Positions 50,627-59,998 of a stretch of 64,000 nucleotides of DNA are shown piece after piece (positions within the stretch are counted from its first letter, which is position 1; each line of letters begins with the position of its first letter). The stretch is from Umezawaea tangerina (GTDB lineage: Bacteria; Actinomycetota; Actinomycetes; Mycobacteriales; Pseudonocardiaceae). A program made the translations under genes and the position numbers. The notes under the pieces are model-generated. The model had not been told where the DNA came from. It saw nothing but the letters and a program-made list of their open reading frames with translations, and did no database searches. The stretch is from assembly GCF_003002815.1 (NCBI RefSeq), contig NZ_PVTF01000014.1, positions 62,001-126,000 of the forward strand, given 5' to 3'.

Positions 50627-51250
50627 ATGGCACGGGTACGGGTCGTCGTACACAGCACGGACCCCATGACCTACGTCGGGCTGACGAGCTACCTCAAGTC
50701 GCGCCCCGAGATGGTCATCGTCGACAAGCAGGATGCCGGTCAGGCGGACGTCGCCGTGTTCTCGACCGAACGGCTCACCTCGGAGGCCATGAACCGGCTC
50801 CGGGCACTGGCCGCCGAGCGCACGGTGCCGACGGTCCTGATGGCGGGCGCGCTCACCGAGGCGCCGCTGCTCGCGGTGGTGGAGTGCGGTGTGGTCGCGA
50901 TATTGCCGCGCAGCGCGGTGACCGGCGAACAGCTGGTCGACAGCATCATGGCCGCGGCCGCGGGCAACGGCGTCATGCCGCGCGACATCCTCGGCAAGCT
51001 CCTCAAGCGCGTGGAGATGCTCCAGCGCGAGGTGCTGGCGCCGAACGGGCTCAACGTCGCCGGGCTGGAACCGAGGGAGGTGGACGTCCTGCGGCTCATC
51101 GCCGAGGGATGGGGCACCGACGAGATCGCGAAGGAGCTGCAGTACTCGGAGCGCACCGTCAAGAACGTCATCTACAACGTCACCAACCGCCTGAAGCTGC
51201 GCAACCGCGCGCACGCCGTCGCCTACGCGCTCCGCGCGGGCGTGATCTGA
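50627..51250 (+). CDS. LuxR-family regulator with atypical receiver
   Basis: 207 residues from ATG at 50627 (GTGGAGG upstream). The receiver fold is visible (VRVVVHSTDPMTYVGLTSYL), but the acidic pocket is reduced to one Asp and the phospho-acceptor strand reads ADVAVFSTERL with no Asp. So it is probably phosphorylation-independent. The C-terminal LuxR HTH is normal (EPREVDVLRLIAEGWGTDEI, YSERTVKNVIYNVTNRL). No partner kinase is nearby. It reads divergently from SARP 1. Confidence 0.85.
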   Translation: MARVRVVVHSTDPMTYVGLTSYLKSRPEMVIVDKQDAGQADVAVFSTERLTSEAMNRLRALAAERTVPTVLMAGALTEAPLLAVVECGVVAILPRSAVTGEQLVDSIMAAAAGNGVMPRDILGKLLKRVEMLQREVLAPNGLNVAGLEPREVDVLRLIAEGWGTDEIAKELQYSERTVKNVIYNVTNRLKLRNRAHAVAYALRAGVI

Positions 51251-51528
51251 CAGCAGGACCGATTGTTCGTTTAGTCCACAACCGTGGTGCCTTTCAGCAC
51301 GAAGACCGGTGATTCCCCCGCCGAGGAACCGCGCGCTTGCTCCGCACTCGCAGCGCGGTCCGGTGATTCGAACTTCGTTTCCCGCACTACCCGGTCGACC
51401 GCACGACGCCGATGACGTGGCGCACCGCCGAAGACCGGGGCCAACGGGCCCCGGTCGGCGGTCGACCCGGAAGGTGATTCCACGAAATGATTTTCCGACG
51501 CACGTGCATTCGCGCGTGCGGATGCCGG
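51251..51528. other. Convergent gap with terminator
   Basis: 278 bases between the LuxR and SARP 2 genes. No gene is seen. The strong hairpin at 51433-51456 is the only recognisable element. Confidence 0.5.
51433..51456. terminator. Strong hairpin terminator
   Basis: A perfect 10-bp stem (51433-51442 with 51447-51456, loop AACG) extended by CGCC/GGCG outside. It lies between convergent regulator genes. Confidence 0.75.
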
Positions 51529-54500
51529 TCAGCGTCCCGTGGCGGACCTGCCGAGCTCGTGGTGCCGTTCGGCGATCTGGGAACGCGACCGGACACCGAG
51601 CTTGCCGAGGATCCGGGTCACGTGCGCCTGGACCATGCGGCGCGGCAACGACATCCGGACCGCGATGTCCGGGTTGGACTGACCGCTCGCGACCAGCTCG
51701 GCGATCCGCAGCTCGACCGGTGTGAGCGTGTCCCAGCCCGCCGCCGCCCGCGTGCTCGTCGCCGCGACGTCGTGGTGGATGCCGAACTCGTCCATCTTCG
51801 CCCCGGCCCGCGCCAGATCCCATTTGGCGTCCAGCTCGGTGTAGATCTCCGCGGCCTCCGCGAACGCCGCCCGCGCGTCGGCGCGCATGCCGACCTTCGC
51901 CAGCAGCACGGACGCCTCCTCCAGCGCCGCCGCCAGCTCCACCCGGCGGCCGACCTGGCGGTAGTGCCCGACCGCGACCAGCGCGGGCTCCGGGTCGCCG
52001 GTGACCAGCGCCTTGCACCGGTGCAGCGCGGTGTAGGCGCGGGTCGGCACGGACTCCCGCGCCGCCTCCAGCTCGGCGACCTCCATCACCTCGGCGACCC
52101 GGTCGTGGTCGCCGACCTCCAGCGCGAGCCGCAGGATGTCTGGCAGCCACTGGTGGCGCAGCATCATGTCCGCGTAGGCCGGGTTGAGGATCCGCTTCAC
52201 CGCGTCCAGACCGCGCCGCACGTCCCCGCTCTGCACGGCCGCCAGGGACCGGGCCAGCAGCAGGAAGTCGCACGCCTCGCGCTCGGCGGCGGTCACCACG
52301 AGCAGCGCGTCGGCGGCGTCCAGGTGCGCCGCGGAGGACGCGCTGTCGTGCCGGTGCAACGCGATCAGCGCGGACACGCCGTGCAGCAGCAGGCCGTTCG
52401 GGCCGGGGTCGACGAGTCCCGAGTAGCTGATCGCGGGACCGTCCTCGGCCACCGTGTTCAGCTCCAGCAGCGCCTCGTCCCAGCGGCCGGTCCAGTAGTG
52501 GTGCACCGCCGCCGACACCTGGGGTCCGACCGGCAGGCCGTACTTGACCGTCAGCTCGTCCACGGTGGCAAGCGCCACGTCGACCTCGTCGAGCTGGTCG
52601 AGGTTCTGCAGGGTGAACATCCGGTTGTCCAGCAGGTTGAAGTGCATGCCCGCCAGCTCCGGGGCGCCGTCCACCGCGACGATCGCGTCGTCCACGTACT
52701 TGAGCGCGCTGCGGTGGTTGCGCCGCACCGACTCCACCAGCCACAGCGTCTGCAGCGCGTGCGCGACCAGGTAGGCGTCGCCGTTGGCCACGGCCTCGGC
52801 GTGCGCGGCCTTGCCCGCGACCTCCGCCTCGTCGATGTAGGTGACGTCGCGGCGCAGGTGGGCGAGCAGCGACTTGTGCCGCACGTGCCAGATCTCCGGC
52901 ACCGAGGGGTCCACCTCGGCCTCGGTGAGCGCCTGGAGCGCCAGCTGGCGCTTGTCCTGCCGCAGCAGCGTGGCCGCGAGCAGCTGGCGCATCTCGGCCG
53001 AGCGGGTCGGGTCGGTGGAGATCGCCAACGCCTGCCGCGCCTGCGCCTCCGGGTCGCGGGCCAGCCGGAACAGCACCCGCACCAGCGCGACCAGCAGCAG
53101 CTCGCGGTTCGGGTCGCGCGGACCGCCCAGGTCCAGCGCCTGCTCCAGCAGCTCCGCGGAGATCAGCGGCGCCCGGTTCGACAGCTCGGCGGCGTTGTCG
53201 ACGAGCCAGTCGCCGACCCACGAGTCGAGGTCCGACGCGGCCGCGACCAGCTGCTCGGCCACGCGGCTCGACGGCGCTCCCGCGTCCGCCAGCGCCTTGG
53301 CCGCCTGCTTGTGCAGCACCCCGCGCATCGGCCCGGAGATGCTGCCGTACGCGGCCTCGCGCAGCAGCGGGTGCCGGAACACCAGCCGCGGCTCGCCGTG
53401 GCCCAGCACGTTGGCCGCCATGGCGTCCTTGACCGCGCGCGCCACCTCGGGCACCAGCCGTCCGGACAGCCCGGCGATCTGCGCGATCGTGGCCTCGGCA
53501 CCGAGCACGGCGGCCCAGCGCAGCACCTCGCGGGTGCGCTCGGGCAGCGACTGCGACGTCCGCTGGACGGCCGCGAACAGCGTGCGCGGCGCGTCCTCGG
53601 CCTGCGTCTCGTCCACGTGCGCCACGCCGTCGATCAGGTCGACGGCCTGGTCGCGGACCAGCGCGCCCACCATCTCCCGCAGGTACAGCGGGTTGCCCGC
53701 GGCGCGCGCGGTCAGCTTGCGCAGCTCCTGGCCGGGGCGGCCGCCGACCAGCTCGGCGGTCATCGAGTCCACGTCCAGGTAGGTCAGCGGTTCGAGGATC
53801 AGCACGTCGCCGTCGTTGGCCCGGACGCGGGAGCGCAGCTGGTCGAGCTCGGTCCGGCCGTGCCGCGAGCGCGAGCAGGTGACCAGCAGCAGCGGCAGCT
53901 GGCGGGTGGCCGCGGCGAGCCTGCGCCACAGCGACACCGACGACTCGTCGGCCCACTGGAGGTCGTCCAGGACCAGCACCGTGGGCGCCCGGTGGCACAT
54001 CCGGTCCACCAGCGACAGGATCCGGTCCACCACGCTCTGGATCGGGTCGCCGTCCTCGGTGCCGCCGCCCTCCGGCCCGCCGGTGCGCAGCCTGCCCGCG
54101 AGGTCGGCGCGGTCCGGGTCGGAGGACGACTGGTCGATGCCGAGGCACTCGAGCAGCACCTGGAGGGGGAAGCGGCCCGCGAGCTGGTCGGCGACCGCCC
54201 AGCCGACCTGGCAGCCCAGCCGTTCGGAGTCCGCGAGGCCGACGGCGAGCAGCTCGGACTTGCCGATGCCGGGCTCGCCCTCGATCCACACCGTCCCGCC
54301 CACGCCCGCCGCGACGTCCACCAGCCGGTCCCGCAGCCGCCGCGCCTCCGCGTCGCGCCCGACGAAGACCTCGCTGTTCGCGTGCCGCAACGCGCTCGGA
54401 CCGGACGGCTCGTCGGCCACCTCGACCCCGGCGGCGCCCTCGGGGGCCTCGTCGCCGCTGAGCACGACGGCGTGCGCCTGGCGCAGCGCCGGACCGGGCT

Positions 54501-55224
54501 TGGTGCCCAGCTCGCGCATCAGCGTCTCGCGCGCGTCGCGGAACACCGCGAGCGCCTCGGCCTGCCGTCCGCCGCGGCTGAGCGCGATCATCAGCAGCGC
54601 GCGCAGCGACTCGCGCAACGGGTAGTCCTGCACCAGCGCGCCGAGCTCGGCGGCCAGCTCGACGTGCGCGCCCAGCGCCAGGCGCGAGGTGGCCAGCGCC
54701 TCCACGGCGGCGACCCGGCGTTCGGCCCAGGTGGTGCGCATGTGCTCGGCGAACGGCCCCGGCACGCCGGAGAACGGCTCGCCGCGGAACAGCCCGAGCG
54801 CCTGCTCCAGCGTGCCCGCCGCGCCCCGGTGGTCACCGGCGCCCGCCATGGTCTCCGCGCGGGCGAACAGCTTGTCGAACGCCACCGTGTCGATCCGGTG
54901 CGGGTCGAGCCGCAGCGCGTAGCCGTGCTTGGTGGAGTGCAGCGTCTCCTTGCTGTCGGCCACCCCCGCCTCGGCGAGGGCGCGGCGCAGGGCCGAGACG
55001 TAGGTGTAGACGCTGCCCGGCGCGCTGACCGGGGCGGAGTCGCCCCACACCGCGGCGATGAGCTCCTCGCGGGACACGGCCTGGCCGGTCCTGGACGCCA
55101 GCACGGCGAACACCGCGCGCTGCCTGCTGGGTCCCAGCGGCACCTCCGCGCCGCCGAGCACCGCGCGGACCGGGCCCAGCAGCTCGACGTGCACCTGCTT
55201 GCCGCTTGTTTCCTGCACCTTCAC
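51529..55224 (-). CDS. SARP-LAL hybrid regulator (BTAD, AAA ATPase, LuxR HTH) 2
   Basis: 1231 residues from GTG at 55224 (GAGGGAT upstream). Winged helix (HVELLGPVRAVLGGAEVPLG), BTAD, ATPase with Walker A EGEPGIGKSELL and Walker B VLVLDDLQWADE, TPR-like region, and C-terminal LuxR HTH (VELRIAELVASGQSNPDIAV). Equal in plan and length to SARP 1, with matching stretches such as SAAVHHYWTGRWDEAL versus AVHHYWLGRWDEAL, so the two are paralogues. No biosynthetic target is seen nearby. Confidence 0.9.
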   Translation of the reverse strand: MKVQETSGKQVHVELLGPVRAVLGGAEVPLGPSRQRAVFAVLASRTGQAVSREELIAAVWGDSAPVSAPGSVYTYVSALRRALAEAGVADSKETLHSTKHGYALRLDPHRIDTVAFDKLFARAETMAGAGDHRGAAGTLEQALGLFRGEPFSGVPGPFAEHMRTTWAERRVAAVEALATSRLALGAHVELAAELGALVQDYPLRESLRALLMIALSRGGRQAEALAVFRDARETLMRELGTKPGPALRQAHAVVLSGDEAPEGAAGVEVADEPSGPSALRHANSEVFVGRDAEARRLRDRLVDVAAGVGGTVWIEGEPGIGKSELLAVGLADSERLGCQVGWAVADQLAGRFPLQVLLECLGIDQSSSDPDRADLAGRLRTGGPEGGGTEDGDPIQSVVDRILSLVDRMCHRAPTVLVLDDLQWADESSVSLWRRLAAATRQLPLLLVTCSRSRHGRTELDQLRSRVRANDGDVLILEPLTYLDVDSMTAELVGGRPGQELRKLTARAAGNPLYLREMVGALVRDQAVDLIDGVAHVDETQAEDAPRTLFAAVQRTSQSLPERTREVLRWAAVLGAEATIAQIAGLSGRLVPEVARAVKDAMAANVLGHGEPRLVFRHPLLREAAYGSISGPMRGVLHKQAAKALADAGAPSSRVAEQLVAAASDLDSWVGDWLVDNAAELSNRAPLISAELLEQALDLGGPRDPNRELLLVALVRVLFRLARDPEAQARQALAISTDPTRSAEMRQLLAATLLRQDKRQLALQALTEAEVDPSVPEIWHVRHKSLLAHLRRDVTYIDEAEVAGKAAHAEAVANGDAYLVAHALQTLWLVESVRRNHRSALKYVDDAIVAVDGAPELAGMHFNLLDNRMFTLQNLDQLDEVDVALATVDELTVKYGLPVGPQVSAAVHHYWTGRWDEALLELNTVAEDGPAISYSGLVDPGPNGLLLHGVSALIALHRHDSASSAAHLDAADALLVVTAAEREACDFLLLARSLAAVQSGDVRRGLDAVKRILNPAYADMMLRHQWLPDILRLALEVGDHDRVAEVMEVAELEAARESVPTRAYTALHRCKALVTGDPEPALVAVGHYRQVGRRVELAAALEEASVLLAKVGMRADARAAFAEAAEIYTELDAKWDLARAGAKMDEFGIHHDVAATSTRAAAGWDTLTPVELRIAELVASGQSNPDIAVRMSLPRRMVQAHVTRILGKLGVRSRSQIAERHHELGRSATGR

Positions 55225-55324
55225 TGGCGATCCCTCGAGGCGTCGGTGTGCTCATCTGGCTGGACGGACACCCCCGGACGCCACTGGTGCCAACGGGGCA
55301 CGGGGGCGCAGCGGGGTCAAAGTA

Positions 55325-58183
55325 TCAGGCTCGATCGAGTCGGGCGATCCTCTTGCGAACCTCCTCCGGTGTGAACAACGACGGTCCCACCCGGTGGATC
55401 CGGCTGTTCTCCACCAGTGCCGACGCCTCCTGCCACAGCCCCCGCGCGCGGACCGGGTCGCCCGCGCCGACGTGGGCGTCGCCGAGCAGCACCAGGCTCC
55501 CGACCTCGCCGACCAGGCTCGCCTGCGCCCGGTGCATGTCCACCGCGCGCTGCAGGCAGGTCACCGCCTCCTCGTACCGGTGCAGGCGCAGGTGCGCCTC
55601 GCCGAACTCCGCCCAGCAGTTGGCCTGGCCGTTGAGGTCGTCGGCCTGCCGGAACATCCCCATCGCGCGGTCCAGCAGGTCCAGGGCCTCGTCGGTGCGG
55701 CCGAGCCGCAGCGCGCAGACGCCCATGCCCTCCAACGAGATCGCCACCCCGCCGACGTGCCCCATGTCCCGGTACAGCCGGTGCGCCCGCTCGTAGTACC
55801 CGAACGCGCCCGCGTGGTCGCCGTACACGTCCTGTCCGCGCCGGGCCAGCACGTCGCCGATGTTGCGCTGCACGTAGGCCTGGTCGTCGACCCACCCGAG
55901 CCGGTCGAGCAGCTCGGCGGTGCGCCGCAGGTGCGCGAGCGCGCCCTCGGTGTCGCCCATGAAGTAGTGCGCGCCCGCCAGGCTGCGCAGCGTCCTGGCC
56001 TCGCCGACCTGGTCGTCGACCGACCTGGCCGCCCGCAGCGCCGCCCGCATCGTCGCGGCCCACGACAGGTGCACGCCCTGGCGCTGGAAGAACTCCTGCA
56101 TGCTCACCGCGATCCGCCACGCGTGGTCGGCGAACCCGCGCTCCGCGGCCTGGTCGACGAAGTTGTGCAGCACGTGCTGCTCCGCGCGGAACCACGCCAT
56201 CGCCCGGTCGCGGTCGCGCGCCACCTCGGGCGTGACACCGGGCGCGGGCGGTGCCTGCGGCGAGGAGGGCTGGTGCGGCTGGAGCACCAGGCCGATGCCG
56301 TGCGCGGAGTGCAGGTAGTGGTCGGCCGTCCGGCGCAGCGCCTCCCGGCGGTCCTGCTCGGTGTCCAGCCCGTCGCCCAGCTCCAGCCCGTACACCCGGA
56401 TCAGGTCGTGGAACTGGAACCGGCCCGGCCGGTGCTCGGTCATCAGCCTGGTGCGGGTCAGCTCGCCCAGCGCGGCGCGCGCGGTCCGGACGTCCACGCC
56501 GAGCAGGCTCGCGCTCGCCGGCGTCGAGATGTCCGGGCCCCAGTGCCGCGCCAGCAGCCGGAACAGCCGGGCCGCCCGCGGGCTCAACGTGCGGTAGGAC
56601 CAGGAGAACACCGCGCGCAGGTCGCTGGTGTCGTCGTAGGAGAACGCGTCCAGCCCGCCCTGCGCGTCGCGCAGCTCCCTGGCGATCGCGCTCAGCGGCA
56701 CGTCGGGGTAGGCCGCCGCGCGGGCGGACACCACGGCCAGCGCGAGCGGCAGCCGTCCGCACATCGCGACGATCTCGTCCACGGCGTCGGGCTCGGCCGC
56801 GCTGCGGGCCGCGCCCAGCCGCAGCGCGACCATCGTGCGGGCCTCGTCGACCGGCATCGGGTCCAGCGTGAACGGCCGCGCGCCCTCCGCGGCGACCAGG
56901 CCGGTGAGCCGGTTGCGGCTGGTCACGATCGTCAGGCAGTCCGGTGCGCCGGGGATCAGCGGCAGCACGTGGTCGACGTCGCGGGCGTTGTCCAGCACCA
57001 CGAGCATCCGCTTGCCCCGCAGCAGACTCCGGTACAGCCCGGTCTGCGCGTCCAGGTCCGGCGGGATGCGGTTGCTCGGCATGCCCAGCGCGTACAGGAA
57101 GCCGCGCAGCGCCTCGGCGGTCCCCATCACCGACCCGCTGGGGTCGAACCCGCGCAGGTTCACGAACAGCTGGCCGTCCGGGAACGCGTCGGCGGCCTCG
57201 CGGGCGAACCGGACGGCGACCGTGGTCTTGCCCGCGCCCGGCATGCCGTCGATGAGGGCCAGCGCCATCGGGTGGTGCTCGTCGTGCAGCGCGGTCAGCA
57301 TCCCGGCCAGCTCGGCGTCGCGGCCGCTGAAGGTCGGCAGGTCGTTCGGCAGCTGGGCCGGTCTTATCAGGTCGATCACCTGGTCGCGGCGGCCGTCCTG
57401 GCCGTCGTCGCCGAGCAGCTGCTCGTGCGCGGCGCGCAGCCGGGGACCGGGGTCGATGCCCAGCTCGTCGACCAGCCGCCCGACGACGGCCCGGTGCACC
57501 GCCAGCGCCTCCGCCCGGTGGCCCTCGGCCGCCAGCACGAGCACCAGCCGGGCGTGCAGCTCCTCGTTCAACGGGTCCAGCGGCGCCAGGACGCGCAGCA
57601 GGTCGAGCACCTCGCCCGCGGCGCCGCACTCCAGCGCCACGTCGGCCATCTCGGCCGCGGCCGACAGGCATTCCCGGTCCAGCGCGGCGAAACCCGGCTC
57701 GGCGCCCGCGCTGCGGCGCAGCCCGGCGGCGCACCGGTCGTGCCACAGCCCCAACGCCTCGACGAAGAGCCGCACGGCGGCGTCGGGGTCCTCGCGCGTC
57801 ACGGCCTCGCGCGCCCGGCCCACCAGCAGCCGGAACCGCGGCACGTCGGCGCACTCCTCGTCGACCCGCAACCGGTAGCCGCCGCCGTCGCGCAGCAGCC
57901 ACTCGCCGGTCGCCCGCAGCGGCAGGCCGGGTTCCAGCACCCGCCGCAGCTGCCCCACGTTGCGGTGCACCACGTTGGCCGCGCTGGCGGGGGCGTCCTC
58001 GCCCCACAGCGCCCCGATCAGCTCGCTCAGCGGCACTGGCTGGCCCGCGTGCACGAGCAGCACGGCGAGGATCAGCCGCTGCTGCGGCGGACCGAGGTCC
58101 AGCTCCTCGTCCCCGCGCCACACCCGCACCGGGCCGAGCACCGAGAACCTCAGCCCCGCTAAGTCGTCGTACGCGGCAGGCAT
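55325..58183 (-). CDS. AfsR/SARP-type regulator (BTAD, NB-ARC, TPR)
   Basis: 952 residues from ATG at 58183 (GAGGAGGG upstream). Winged helix (RFSVLGPVRVWRGDEELDLG), BTAD, NB-ARC ATPase with Walker A DGMPGAGKTTVAVRF and the GLPLAL-type motif (GRLPLALAVV), then TPR repeats (AYVQRNIGDVLARRG, ANCWAEFGEAHLRLHRYEEA). No C-terminal LuxR domain, unlike its two neighbours. This is the AfsR layout of global secondary-metabolism regulators. Codon 8 is TTA (58160-58162), a codon very rare in this DNA and, in Streptomyces, dependent on the bldA tRNA. Confidence 0.9.
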   Translation of the reverse strand: MPAAYDDLAGLRFSVLGPVRVWRGDEELDLGPPQQRLILAVLLVHAGQPVPLSELIGALWGEDAPASAANVVHRNVGQLRRVLEPGLPLRATGEWLLRDGGGYRLRVDEECADVPRFRLLVGRAREAVTREDPDAAVRLFVEALGLWHDRCAAGLRRSAGAEPGFAALDRECLSAAAEMADVALECGAAGEVLDLLRVLAPLDPLNEELHARLVLVLAAEGHRAEALAVHRAVVGRLVDELGIDPGPRLRAAHEQLLGDDGQDGRRDQVIDLIRPAQLPNDLPTFSGRDAELAGMLTALHDEHHPMALALIDGMPGAGKTTVAVRFAREAADAFPDGQLFVNLRGFDPSGSVMGTAEALRGFLYALGMPSNRIPPDLDAQTGLYRSLLRGKRMLVVLDNARDVDHVLPLIPGAPDCLTIVTSRNRLTGLVAAEGARPFTLDPMPVDEARTMVALRLGAARSAAEPDAVDEIVAMCGRLPLALAVVSARAAAYPDVPLSAIARELRDAQGGLDAFSYDDTSDLRAVFSWSYRTLSPRAARLFRLLARHWGPDISTPASASLLGVDVRTARAALGELTRTRLMTEHRPGRFQFHDLIRVYGLELGDGLDTEQDRREALRRTADHYLHSAHGIGLVLQPHQPSSPQAPPAPGVTPEVARDRDRAMAWFRAEQHVLHNFVDQAAERGFADHAWRIAVSMQEFFQRQGVHLSWAATMRAALRAARSVDDQVGEARTLRSLAGAHYFMGDTEGALAHLRRTAELLDRLGWVDDQAYVQRNIGDVLARRGQDVYGDHAGAFGYYERAHRLYRDMGHVGGVAISLEGMGVCALRLGRTDEALDLLDRAMGMFRQADDLNGQANCWAEFGEAHLRLHRYEEAVTCLQRAVDMHRAQASLVGEVGSLVLLGDAHVGAGDPVRARGLWQEASALVENSRIHRVGPSLFTPEEVRKRIARLDRA

Positions 58184-58856
58184 CACCGTAGAACCCTCCT
58201 CGCGGCCCGTGCTCCTCACCACCGCGGTGAACGGTGCCGCTCCACCCCGTGAAGCGGTGGTGCGCTCGGACCGGGGTGGTCCACTGCGGACGATCTTAGC
58301 GACGACGCCGGAGCAATTCGTTGATTGAGCAACTATTCCGGTCGTTTTCGATGCGGGGGATCCGCTGTGCCACCGGGATCCCTGCCGGCGCGCCGGGGCG
58401 ATGTCAATCCGGATAGCGCGACGACTCCGTCTCATGTGGTCGGCGAAACCGCTCGGGGCGCACCCCTGGAAAGCGCTTCCGGATTGTGAGGATCTCATGA
58501 GGGGTGATAACCGCGATTCGGTGCGCGTTCAAGGGGTGGGCGGCGCGTCCCACTGGTCGCGAACACCCCCATTCGCCGCGCACCTGCCGCTGACCAGGTG
58601 TTCTTGTGGCGTGTTGTCGCCAACGTGCTGTCCACGGGGCGGGGTTCGGCACTACGGTGTCGCGACATCGGCCGTGCGCCGGTCCCGCGGGTGTCACCCG
58701 CCGGGCCGGGTCGTCACTACTTGGTCACTCTTTCCCCACAGGCTTCTGCCTACGCTGACGCGGACGCTTGGGCCGCGCCCTTCGGAGTTCTCGCTGCGGA
58801 GTCGGCCCCCGAAGGTGCCGGTCCCGGGATTCGCGCGCACGGGTATGGAGAAGACG
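58184..58856. other. Divergent regulatory region
   Basis: 673 bases between SARP 3 (minus) and a small LuxR gene (plus). No credible gene. CATGAGGGGTGATAACCGCG at 58496-58515 is shared with 50461-50480, with a TTGTGA 15 bases before TGATAA, so a promoter is possible. Confidence 0.45.
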
Positions 58857-59189
58857 ATGACCGTTTCTGATGATCTGGTCCGGGTGGACAGGATGACCTC
58901 GACGCGCCACCGCGACGGCGACGGGGGATTCCCGGAATTGGCGATGCTCAACGAGCAGCAATTCCAGCTGATGCAAATGCTCGCGGGCGGCCTGCCCGAC
59001 CGCTCGATCGCCCGCCGTCTTTGCCTCGCGCCGCGGACCCTGGCGCGCAGAATCTCCGAGATCTACCGCATCCTCGGTGTCGACACGCGCTTCCAGGCCG
59101 GTGTCGCGGCCCAGCGCCTCGGGCTCATCGGCGAGCCCGTCGGCGCCGGCAGGCCCGTCCGGGCCAGGGTCCAGGCCGCTCAGGGGTGA
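58857..59189 (+). CDS. Stand-alone LuxR-type HTH protein
   Basis: 110 residues from ATG at 58857 (GGAGAAG upstream; an ATG 12 bases earlier is possible). Only a LuxR-like DNA-binding domain is present: EQQFQLMQMLAGGLPDRSIA, then RRLCLAPRTLARRISEIYRI. No receiver. Several Arg residues in the recognition helix differ from the usual xTVxxH. It sits beside three SARP-type genes and may fine-tune them. Confidence 0.75.
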   Translation: MTVSDDLVRVDRMTSTRHRDGDGGFPELAMLNEQQFQLMQMLAGGLPDRSIARRLCLAPRTLARRISEIYRILGVDTRFQAGVAAQRLGLIGEPVGAGRPVRARVQAAQG

Positions 59190-59455
59190 CGTCCGGCGGG
59201 GGTGCGGTGGGAGGACCTCCTGGGCGGTGCCGGTCGCGCGAGCCGTGATCCGCGTCCTCCACCGCACACCTGCCGACGAAGTGCCGCGGCCGTCAAGGCC
59301 CCGGCCGCGTCCCGACGACGTTCAACCCTCGACGACCCCGCGGCGCGGCGGTCTCCGCGAGCCGGGAAGCCGGGCCTCCCAACAGGACCCCGCCCGCGGC
59401 GCGGTGGATCCCTTGGCCCGCCCCGTTCCGACGGCGCCGTCCACGCGCGCCCTCG

Positions 59456-59998
59456 TCAGATCCAGTAGGTGCGCACCTGGTTCACGCTGTCCACGAGCTC
59501 CTGCGGCACGGCCTCGGCCTGCTTGGTGGACGTGGCGTCGAGCGTGCGCACCACCGACTTCAGCCACCGGGTCGTGAACCGCGTCCGGCTGGCCACCACC
59601 GGGTCGGCCTCGCGGGCCGCCGCGGACATCGCGACCCGCAGGTCGGTCAGCGCCCTGGTCCACGCGACCGCCACGTCGACGGAGTGCAGCTCGACGATCC
59701 CACCGCGCTCCGGCAGCGTCGCCAGCACCGCGTTGAGCGCGTCGCGCAGCGGCCTGAGCACCTCGGGCTCCTGCCACCTCGACACCCCCGCGGACCGGCG
59801 CCGCAGGATCGCGCGCAGCCGCGGGTCGGTCGCCTCTGCGGCGGGGAAGGGCATGCCGAGCTCGCGCGACGAGTACCCGGCGAACCGGTCGTCCAGCAGG
59901 TCGCGCAGGCCGGTGAGGTAGGAGTGCAGCCTGCCGACCTCACCCCGCTCGAACACGCCCAGCACGAGGTGGTCGCCAACCCGGTCCCAGCAGATCAT
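59456..59998 (-). CDS. DUF2017/AosR-family protein
   Basis: 180 residues from ATG at 59998. It aligns by eye with M. tuberculosis Rv1332 (AosR): GLRDLLDDR, DPRLRAILRRR, and EPEVLRPLRDALNAVLATLP with ALTDLRVAM. AosR is described as a redox-responsive modulator of an ECF sigma factor. The present protein has one Cys (ICWD), so the redox mechanism may differ. Stand-alone gene. Confidence 0.75.
   Translation of the reverse strand: MICWDRVGDHLVLGVFERGEVGRLHSYLTGLRDLLDDRFAGYSSRELGMPFPAAEATDPRLRAILRRRSAGVSRWQEPEVLRPLRDALNAVLATLPERGGIVELHSVDVAVAWTRALTDLRVAMSAAAREADPVVASRTRFTTRWLKSVVRTLDATSTKQAEAVPQELVDSVNQVRTYWI

Noticed and set aside
51487-55374. A 1295-codon open frame opposite SARP 2
   Set aside because: Same reason: shadow of the minus-strand gene, no domain recognisable.
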